7,364 nt of DNA, taken from positions 1-7,364 of the forward strand of contig DNCN01000109.1 of assembly GCA_003485015.1 (NCBI GenBank). The letters run 5' to 3'. The DNA is from a bacterium. GTDB taxonomy: Bacteria > UBA9089. Below are positions 1 through 6,100 of this stretch, piece after piece. A program made the position numbers and the translations under genes. The notes beneath the pieces are model-generated. The model saw nothing but the letters and a program-made list of their open reading frames with translations, was not told the DNA's origin and made no database searches. Numbering within the stretch: the first letter of the stretch is position 1; the number at the start of each line of letters is the position of its first letter.

Positions 1-88
1 GACGGTAGTTTTTCCAACACAGTTTTTGGAGGTATTTACATGCAATTGACTCATTCTTTAATAAGGATTCAAGAGTTTTTATCCTCAT
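1..88 (-). CDS. Probable IS1595-type zinc-ribbon transposase, N-terminal fragment (runs off window)
   Basis: Twenty-nine codons are visible from the ATG at 88 down to the window edge, with no stop. The residues around positions 18-29, KYLQKLCWKNYR, preceded by a short helix (LESLLKNES), resemble the start of IS1595/ISXO2-type transposases. In that family a 'YLxKxxWxN' stretch comes just before a CPxC zinc ribbon; the expected cysteines would lie just outside the window. If correct, the enzyme is a DDE transposase that cuts and joins the ends of its own element. A consensus promoter on the same strand ends 7 nt before this ATG. An in-frame ATG at 97 (M-V-S-M) lies inside the -10 hexamer, so the start at 88 is preferred. 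The family call is from remembered family pattern on a short fragment and is moderate. Two other open frames here (plus strand to 102, minus strand from 54) are treated as chance. Confidence 0.5.
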   Translation of the reverse strand, partial: MRIKTLESLLKNESIACKYLQKLCWKNYR

Positions 89-116
89 TGACACCATTAT
101 AATTTACTCGTATTTT
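88..116 (+). promoter_or_regulatory. Candidate rightward promoter toward the OB-repeat gene
   Basis: TTGACA at 88-93 and TATTTT at 111-116 are separated by 17 bp, giving a likely start near 123. It faces and completely overlaps the leftward transposase promoter. It could drive the 226-aa gene from inside the mobile element. The -35 is also simply the left arm of the inverted repeat, so this promoter is less certain than the leftward one. A TATAAT at 98-103 on this strand has no matching -35. Confidence 0.45.
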
Positions 117-124
117 GGTGTCAA
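96..124 (-). promoter_or_regulatory. Consensus sigma70 promoter reading left into the transposase
   Basis: Read on the minus strand, TTGACA at 124-119 is followed by a 17-bp spacer and TATAAT at 101-96, a perfect match in both hexamers and spacing. Seven bases (GGTGTCA) separate the -10 from the ATG at 88, so transcription would start at or next to the A of the start codon. That predicts a leaderless message. No good Shine-Dalgarno sits before the ATG, which agrees. Confidence 0.7.
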
Positions 125-160
125 GTGATTTATAATTCCCAATAAAGAAACCCCACACTA

Positions 161-166
161 AGGAGG
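161..166 (+). promoter_or_regulatory. Strong Shine-Dalgarno AGGAGG before a 19-codon ORF
   Basis: AGGAGG lies 8 nt before the ATG at 175. It is the strongest ribosome site in the left part of the window, yet it serves a short ORF and not the 226-aa gene, whose frame has stops at 197 and 206. Confidence 0.6.
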
Positions 167-174
167 ACAAATTG

Positions 175-234
175 ATGTTACTCTGGAAGGGTTTATTGAC
201 CGGAGTAAACAATGGATCTATTATATTATCATAA
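175..234 (+). CDS. Possible 19-aa leader peptide overlapping the OB-repeat gene
   Basis: The ATG at 175 opens a 19-codon frame ending with TAA at 232-234, predicted product MLLWKGLLTGVNNGSIILS. It has the AGGAGG site at ideal spacing. It overlaps the first seven codons of the 226-aa gene (ATG 212), which is in a different frame. Possible readings: a leader ORF coupling translation to the main gene; the original N-terminus of that gene separated by a frameshift or a sequencing indel; or chance. The peptide resembles nothing I recognise. Confidence 0.3.
   Translation: MLLWKGLLTGVNNGSIILS
202..205 (+). promoter_or_regulatory. Ribosome binding site GGAG of the OB-repeat gene
   Basis: GGAG lies 6 nt before the ATG at 212. 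It supports that ATG as the start and is weaker than the upstream AGGAGG. The site lies inside the 19-codon leader ORF, so ribosomes translating the leader would pass over it. Confidence 0.5.
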
Positions 235-892
235 ACTTGGATGGATAGGTATCTCTCTTCTATTTGGACTGAGGATTCTCTCAAACTCGATCGGAGAGAT
301 AAGGGAAAGTCCCCATCTTTATCAGGAGGTCAGGATAAAGGGTGAGTTTTGGGGTTGGAGGGAAGATTGTGAACACCCCAAGATCACCACAACCGACTGG
401 GTGATAAAGGATAAGACAGGATCGATCTATGTCACTGGGATGTGGCCAGATGGACTTGATCCCTACAATGATCGAGGAAGAGAAATTGTGGTAAGAGGAG
501 TGGTTAAGACGACGGAGGAGAAGATCCCTTATCTTGAGGCAAGGTCTATCAAGGTGATAGAAGAGGAGTGTACTTCAATTGGAGAGATTATAGAGGATAA
601 AGACTCCTTCCTTAGAAAGAAAGTGAAGATAGAAGGGAGGTTTATGGGATGGAGCGACCAAGAAGCCATCCCACCCCGTATCACTCGGAGTGACTGGGCC
701 ATCAGGGATGAGACCGGCTCCATCTATATCGTAGGTATCTGGCCAGCCCAATTGGACCCTGTTAAGGATATAGGTAAAAGGGTTGTGGTCAAAGGTACAG
801 TCAAGACCACAGGTAAAGATGCTCCTTATATCGAAGCCCATAAGGTCGAAGTTAAAGAAGGAAAGGGAGGATGTAAGAGATGTCCAGAGTAG
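212..892 (+). CDS. Tandem OB-fold-like repeat protein with N-terminal hydrophobic segment
   Basis: The 226-aa product is not one I can name. Residues 9-26 are hydrophobic (LGWIGISLLFGL at 9-20) and could be a signal anchor or a poor signal peptide. Two homologous units follow, about 26-118 and 122-217. Each starts with SIGEI, then has an R/K-rich strand ending in F-x-GW, a DW-x-I-x-D-x-TGSIY core, G-x-WP followed by LDP, a [VI]VV-x-G-x-VKTT strand, and PY-[LI]-EA. This beta-strand order resembles small OB-fold (tRNA_anti-like) domains found singly or in tandem in exported and nucleic-acid-binding proteins. The C-terminus carries C221-K-R-C224, a CxxC pair two residues from the end. The start is the first ATG after in-frame stops at 197 and 206. 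The gene converges on the histidine kinase gene, with 54 bp between them. The function is unknown; ligand or nucleic-acid binding near the membrane is only a guess. Confidence 0.85.
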   Translation: MDLLYYHKLGWIGISLLFGLRILSNSIGEIRESPHLYQEVRIKGEFWGWREDCEHPKITTTDWVIKDKTGSIYVTGMWPDGLDPYNDRGREIVVRGVVKTTEEKIPYLEARSIKVIEEECTSIGEIIEDKDSFLRKKVKIEGRFMGWSDQEAIPPRITRSDWAIRDETGSIYIVGIWPAQLDPVKDIGKRVVVKGTVKTTGKDAPYIEAHKVEVKEGKGGCKRCPE

Positions 893-895
893 TAA

Positions 896-921
896 GGTGG
901 GCCACCATCTTCCTTCTTTTT
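896..921 (+). terminator. Weak candidate terminator after the OB-repeat gene
   Basis: GGTGGGCCACC at 896-906 can fold into a short hairpin (GGTG/CACC with a 3-nt loop). A pyrimidine-rich stretch ending in TTTTT at 917-921 follows. The stem is short and the T-run is about 10 nt away, so this is a weak intrinsic terminator at best. It lies between two convergent genes, where a terminator is expected. Confidence 0.3.
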
Positions 922-946
922 GACTTGTAACGGATACCAACCTCAG

Positions 947-3025
947 TTACCTAGGAAGTAATACTGTAAAGGTAGATCCCATTCCTTCCTTTGATTCAAT
1001 CCGAATCTGACCCTTATGTTTTTCAACGATCTCCTTGGAGATGGCTAAACCCAAGCCCAGACCATTTGACTTAGTGGTGAAGAATAATTCAAAGAGTCTA
1101 TCCTTAACCTGCTGACTCATTCCGCTTCCTGTGTCCTGAAATTCTATCTGGATAAATCCAAGAGCATCAGGACTTGGGAGGGAACGGATAGTTAGGTCTC
1201 CTCCTCGGGGCATAGCCTGAGCAGCATTAGTAATGAGGTTAGTAAAAACCTCTTCCAAGCGAGCAGGATCGGCCAGGATTGGGGGAAGATTCTTCTCGAG
1301 TCTATATTTGAGTTGAACTCGGCTCCTTTCAAGCTCGTGTTCTACAAGAAGCACAGCTTCCTCAATGAGTTTGTTGACGTTGACTAGCTTTAATTCTAAG
1401 CTGACTGATCTTGAGAAATTGAGGATGTTCTTGATGATCTCATTCGTTTGGTGTGAGGCCCTCTCTAAGATATCGATATATTCATTCAATTTCTCAGGAG
1501 AGGGCGTTGATAACCTCTTCATCGAGGAAATGGCCATTATTATCCTTCCCACCGGTCCTTTAAGTTCATGGCTTACTTTGGAGGTAATCTCGCCCATAGC
1601 AGCCATTTTGGAGGATCTGACAAGTTTTGTCTGGACTTTCTTTAATTCCTGTTGGGTCTCTTTTAAGAGTTTAATCTTGGCTATGGCTAGAGATAGATGA
1701 CTTGATAAAAGATCGAAGATCCTTTTTTTAGAAAGGGCAAAGGCTTCAGGTTCAGAGCTTGAAATGCTTAAGACTCCAATGATCTCTTCCTGGTCAAAGA
1801 GGGGAGCAGTCAATAAAGAGTGGGACTCTTGTATTTCCTTATCTGATTCCGAGAGGATAGATGGGCAGTGAGCCAATAGGTCGATCTTCATATTTAACCC
1901 CATAAGTCTCAATTCATCTCCTATGCCCTCTGCTATAGTTTCCAAAGTCCTCTGGGTAACAGGTATCATGGGTTTTACCTTACTAAAGGTTCTTCCTCCT
2001 TCTGAAATCAAATAGGCACCAAGTTCGTATTTGAAGAAGGGATGGATTCTTTCTAGGACATTATCCAGAAGAGAAGAGATTTCATTGAAAGAGGGGGCTT
2101 CTTTTGCTATATCATAAAGGAGGGAAAGTTCGTTCTTCTTTTCGACCAATTCTTCTATTCGTCTGGCTTGCTCAAGGAGTTGGGAAGAAGATTTAATCTG
2201 TTCTCTTAATTGCTCCAGTTCCTTGATCAGTTTATCCCTCTCTGTGATCAATTTATCCCTTTCTTTGGCTTGGAAGATCAGTTTTTCTATATCACCCACC
2301 TGAGCCTCAAGAGTCACAATCTGTGACCTTAGTATCTCAACGTTCTTCTCCAGAGCTAAACTCTCTTTTCGGAGTTTCTTTGCCTCTTCTCTTATCTTTA
2401 CCTTATCCTTGGTCTTTGAGATCAGCTCAGCGGACTGTTCTATTCTTAACCTTATCTTTTCAGTCTGCTCTCTTAATTCTACAGTCTGCTTTATCTGGTC
2501 GGCAAGTCTACCCGATCTTCTATCCCACCTGATGAGGCTTGCGCTCTGTTGAGTGTTGATTAAGAAGGCGATATGGGAGCATATAGGTCGAAAGAAGCTT
2601 CCTATTTTATCATCGAAAGGTCCGGAGAAGTCTTTTCTATAAAGGATGAGTGTCCCGATAAGGCGATGCTCATCTTTTAAGGGAAGGAGGAGAAGGAAGC
2701 CAGAGTTCCATTGAGGGTTGATTTTGGAAACAAAATTCTTATCCTTATCTACTTCAATCAGATATTGATCCCTTCCTTCCAGGAGTTCAGAGAAAGGCCA
2801 TTCATTTGCAGGAAGTCTTATATTCACTATCTCCTCAGATACACCCATACCAGCTATTCCCACCATATCCCAGTTCACGATGTCATAAAGCATGATTATA
2901 CTCACGTCTAAACCGAGTATCCTCAAGACTACTCTGGTTATAATGGAGCAGAGTTCATCTGTTGCCAAGCTCGAAACAAGGGCCCTTTCCTGTTCAAACT
3001 CCTGACAGAAATTCTCAAGATTCAT
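947..3025 (-). CDS. Soluble histidine kinase, GAF - coiled coil - GAF - HisKA - HATPase
   Basis: The 692-aa product (from ATG 3025) autophosphorylates on His and would pass phosphate to a response regulator. Order: GAF-like sensor about 10-158, charged coiled coil about 170-300 rich in E/K/R/L/I, second GAF about 302-455, HisKA with phosphoacceptor H486 in SHELKGP, and an HATPase_c domain. ATPase motifs: N box with N596 and N600 (NLITNAAQAMP), G1 box DTGSGM from D631, F box FELFFTTK, G2 box GLGLGLAI from 655. The N box and G1 resemble the NtrB-like group, fitting the NtrC-type regulator at 6403. No membrane segment is visible, so it should act in the cytoplasm on a ligand or redox cue sensed by the GAF domains. 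H+4, normally Asn/Thr, is Gly490. GAGGG at 3033-3037 lies 7 nt before the ATG at 3025 but only 1 nt from an in-frame TTG at 3031, so the ATG is preferred. Probably co-transcribed with the HD-GYP gene upstream. Confidence 0.93.
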   Translation of the reverse strand: MNLENFCQEFEQERALVSSLATDELCSIITRVVLRILGLDVSIIMLYDIVNWDMVGIAGMGVSEEIVNIRLPANEWPFSELLEGRDQYLIEVDKDKNFVSKINPQWNSGFLLLLPLKDEHRLIGTLILYRKDFSGPFDDKIGSFFRPICSHIAFLINTQQSASLIRWDRRSGRLADQIKQTVELREQTEKIRLRIEQSAELISKTKDKVKIREEAKKLRKESLALEKNVEILRSQIVTLEAQVGDIEKLIFQAKERDKLITERDKLIKELEQLREQIKSSSQLLEQARRIEELVEKKNELSLLYDIAKEAPSFNEISSLLDNVLERIHPFFKYELGAYLISEGGRTFSKVKPMIPVTQRTLETIAEGIGDELRLMGLNMKIDLLAHCPSILSESDKEIQESHSLLTAPLFDQEEIIGVLSISSSEPEAFALSKKRIFDLLSSHLSLAIAKIKLLKETQQELKKVQTKLVRSSKMAAMGEITSKVSHELKGPVGRIIMAISSMKRLSTPSPEKLNEYIDILERASHQTNEIIKNILNFSRSVSLELKLVNVNKLIEEAVLLVEHELERSRVQLKYRLEKNLPPILADPARLEEVFTNLITNAAQAMPRGGDLTIRSLPSPDALGFIQIEFQDTGSGMSQQVKDRLFELFFTTKSNGLGLGLAISKEIVEKHKGQIRIESKEGMGSTFTVLLPR
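2225..2266 (-). repeat. Two 21-nt direct repeats encoding a duplicated heptad
   Basis: The units at 2225-2245 and 2246-2266 match at 18 of 21 bases by eye (each starts GATCA then a TTTATCCCT core). They encode consecutive RDKLI-containing heptads in the kinase coiled coil. This looks like a recent in-frame slippage duplication that lengthens the coil by exactly two helical turns without changing its register. Confidence 0.7.
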
Positions 3026-3032
3026 ACTCAAA

Positions 3033-3037
3033 CCCTC
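3033..3037 (-). promoter_or_regulatory. Ribosome binding site GAGGG deciding the kinase start
   Basis: On the minus strand GAGGG is followed by 7 nt (TTTGAGT) and then ATG at 3025. Its position makes the upstream TTG at 3031 unusable because the spacer would be 1 nt. An in-frame TGA further upstream closes the frame. Confidence 0.6.
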
Positions 3038-3110
3038 AATAAATCAACCCTTAATCTCAATGGTTTAATTCTAAGTTAGCCAATTGATAATTGAAGATTG
3101 ATTAATTCTC

Positions 3111-6100
3111 CTATGCTGTACCTGTGATAAAACACCTTTTCTCTTTGGCTAAATTTAGATAGATATCTTCATTAAATGACCTTCCAAAGACATCGACTGT
3201 GAGTTTTACCACTGGCCTCATCAAATCTTTTCGATTGATCCCCTTTATGACTCCTATCTCTTTTGTATTGAGCCAGACTGTAGTTTCAATCGGATAAAGG
3301 GAGATAATTTTAAGCAGAGCCTTACCCGCCTTAGGATCGACCCTTAAACCCGTCTCTTTAACAATGATTTTCATGGCTTCATAGGGAGAGAGGCCTTGCC
3401 GGTAGATCCTGTCCTGAATCAAGGAATCATAGAGGTTACTCACATTAACTAGTGAGGCAAACTCAGGGATCTTGTCTTGGCTTAGTCCTTCAGGATAACC
3501 ACTGCCATTGTAACATTCATGGTGATAATAGGTGATCTCTTTGGGAATGTCGCCCAAATCCTTCCCTTGGCTGATGATCTGCCATCCGTAAGCAGGGTGA
3601 TTCCTCACCGCCTTCAACTCCTCAGGATTTAAGAGACCCGGTTTATTAAGGATGTGATTGGGAATTACAAGCTTCCCAAGATCATGCAGGAGACACCCAA
3701 TGGCTAGATCTTCGAGATTGTCCATCCTTAATTCCTGAGCGATGAGTAGAGAGAGGAGAGCCACGTTTAACGGATGGATGAAGAAATAGTCCTCAAATTG
3801 TTTAATTCTAAGAGGATTGAAAATAATCTCCATCCCCTTAACTGAAGCCTCTTCAATTATTAATTTAGCTACCCTCCTTATCGTCCGAGCTTCTAAAGGC
3901 CTTCCCTGGAGAATGCTATCTCTAGCTGCAAAAAGGGCCTCTTTCGTCTCTCTCTCCAACCTTTGGGAGGGGGTTTGCAAGGCTTTTGACAAAACAAGAT
4001 AATCAATATTAACAACTTTCGGGATGATCTTAGCTGCCTCCCTAAGACAGATTCTTGTCTCCTCTGGATATCCCTTATGACTATAATGATTTGCCAGATT
4101 ATACCACGCACGGCCGTAGGGAGGTTCCTTTCTAGTTATACGCCTAAAAGCCTCAATCTGTTTACTGATCAATCCCTTCTCACCATAAATGGAGGTCAGA
4201 GCATACCAGCTGTTCACATCTGTCGGATCCTCCTTTACCACCCGCTCAAAGTAGTTGATTGCCCTATCCACCTCTCCCCTCTCTTTACAAAGGACCCCCA
4301 GCCGATATAGTCCTTCTTTCTCCTGAGGTTCTTCAAGGAGGATTTCTTCATACTCTTCTGCTTCCTTTATTCTTCCTTCCCGACCAGGATAAATAGTTCC
4401 TAGGCTATTCCACTCTAAAGAATAAGTAGGATCCAACTGGAGAGCTCGTTGGTGACATTTGATGGCCAGATCTAACTCGTTCTTTTCCAAATAGATATGA
4501 GAAAGTTCATACCAGACCTTGGGATCGGTCGGTTCAGTCCTTCCAGAGTACTTGAGGTACTTAATAGCCTTGTCTATATTCTGCCTTTTCCTGTAAACCA
4601 TGGCCAGATTGAAGTAAGCCCGGTTATCCTCAGGAGAGGTTTTAATAGCTTCAAAGTAGCAAGCCATTTCGCTGTCCCATTTTCCTCGTCTGCCGTAGGC
4701 TATCCCTAAGGTATACCAATCAATCTTATAATTAGGGTCAAGCCGATAAGCCTCTTCAAAACAGTGGAGGCCCTCCTCTGGGTCAAGCCAATCGCGATAA
4801 AGAACACCTAAATTATACCAAGCTCGGGTACAGCGGGAATCCAGATTTAGAAGTTGTCGATAGCACTCAACTGCCTTGAAAATCCTAAGTTTTCTTGTAT
4901 AGGCAAGGGCCAAATTAAAGTGAGCCTTTATATCCTGGGGGTGCATCTTAATGACCGCCTCAAAACATCTAATGGCACCTTCTGGATGGCCCCTGATCCC
5001 GTAGGCATAGCCAAAATTATAGAGGGTTCTTATTAATACCTTGTCTCTCCTTTGAATGGACAAGGCATAGTCTGATTGAGCAAGCAGCTCCTCATCTTTC
5101 CTGGCCAACCTTGAGATTGTCCAGAGAATCAAAGGATCTTCTCGTTTGCCAATAAGTAAATTGGTATATCTCTTTCTTTGGGAATAACTTAACCCACAAA
5201 ACCTCTCGGCCAGGGCCAACAAACCCTCTCTGTATTCAAGCTTTAGAAGTAAGTCTACGAATCTTTCTTTCTCTTTAGGAGATATCTGTTCATAGATGAA
5301 GTTCTTCAATTCATGAGGGATATCGAAGACCTCTCTGGTCTGAAAGTCTGGGGCCAGCTGAAAGGTAGAATCTCTATAAACGATACCCGATTTGAACAAC
5401 TGGTTAAAATTGAATCTTTTTGCAAAGAGAAAGGCTAGTGCCTTCCAAAGAAGATCCTCCTCAATCCCATCCAGATAGGCGATCAACTTTAAGGTGATTT
5501 TGGATTGGGCATTTAAGGGAGAATACATTGCCTTATAAATATCCTTCATCTTAGATCCACACTCTTTGAATATCTCAGCTGTATCCTTTTCTTCAGTCTT
5601 AAGGACCTTAAGTCGGAGATAGAGGGCAACCAGGTGAATGAAAGGGAGGTGGGAGTAAGAAAGGATGAATTCCTGAGCTTCTCTGGTGGGTCCATCTTTG
5701 AGATGATTTAAGACCCTTTTTATCTCCTCTCTATTCAGAAGCCGAGGCAGTGGTTCTATTCGAAATCCGGCCTCGATTTCTTTGAATTTATCCGCTACAC
5801 TCGCTTCAAACTCAGCCTGCCGGGCTGAAAGCCAAATGGGAATATTCGGATAGTTAAGAATAATCTCACTTACGAGTTCAGTGATTTTTGGATTCCTATG
5901 AATATTGTCAAAGACAAAGATGGGCTTTTTTTGAATCATATTCTTCAATCCTTCTAAGAGACTCGCAAAAGAAGGTATCTCATCTTCGAGATTAATCCAG
6001 ATCGGACGATAGCCTGCCTCGATCCCTTTGGCACTCAAGAAAGAGAGAAGGGAGGTTTTTCCTGTGCCGGCTGGAGAGAGAAAGAGATAGTTAATGAACT

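Larger units (their letters stand above)
88..124. repeat. Perfect 9-bp inverted repeat over the promoter pair
   Basis: TTGACACCA at 88-96 and TGGTGTCAA at 116-124 are exact reverse complements, separated by 19 bp. With a one-base bulge the pairing extends to TCA (85-87) with TGA (126-128). The arms contain the -35 hexamer for each direction, and the left arm also covers the transposase start point. It may be an operator for a dimeric repressor, part of the element end, or a hairpin that hides the transposase start when read through from outside. No T-run follows either arm, so it is not a classical terminator. Confidence 0.65.

Noticed and set aside
1..54. Minus-strand frame from ATG 54 reading ...NCVGKTTV, which looks like a P-loop.
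   Set aside because: Only 18 codons, weak ribosome site, and it overlaps the better-supported minus frame from 88. The GKTT string is probably coincidence.
1..102. Plus-strand frame open from the window edge to TAA at 100-102 (34 codons), as the tail of an upstream gene.
   Set aside because: A frame this short is often open by chance in AT-rich DNA. It is antisense to the transposase-like frame, which has a matching promoter and recognisable residues.
98..103. Plus-strand TATAAT as the -10 of the OB-repeat gene.
   Set aside because: The bases 17 bp upstream (75-80, GTTTTT) are not a -35; the hexamer overlaps the leftward -10, which has a perfect partner.
854..919. Ten-base pairing AAAGAAGGAA (854-863) with TTCCTTCTTT (910-919), as a terminator stem.
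   Set aside because: The loop would be 46 nt, the arms are a simple purine/pyrimidine run, and the left arm lies in coding sequence.
575..940. Minus-strand open frame of 121 codons across the OB-repeat gene.
   Set aside because: It is the antisense shadow of a gene with clear internal repeats, and its product shows no domain pattern.
927..950. GTAAC/GTTAC inverted repeat between the convergent genes, as a terminator for the kinase gene.
   Set aside because: Only 5 bp with a 14-nt loop and no T-run on the minus strand.
1365..1700. Plus-strand open frame of 111 codons inside the kinase gene.
   Set aside because: Antisense to the HisKA and HATPase region, whose motifs are unmistakable on the other strand.
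3026..3110. A separate promoter for the kinase gene (minus-strand TTCAAT, 16 bp, TAGAAT) and the small palindrome CAATT-GAT-AATTG at 3081-3093.
   Set aside because: The -35 match is poor and the palindrome is a short AT-rich stem. Read-through from the HD-GYP gene is simpler; an internal promoter cannot be excluded.
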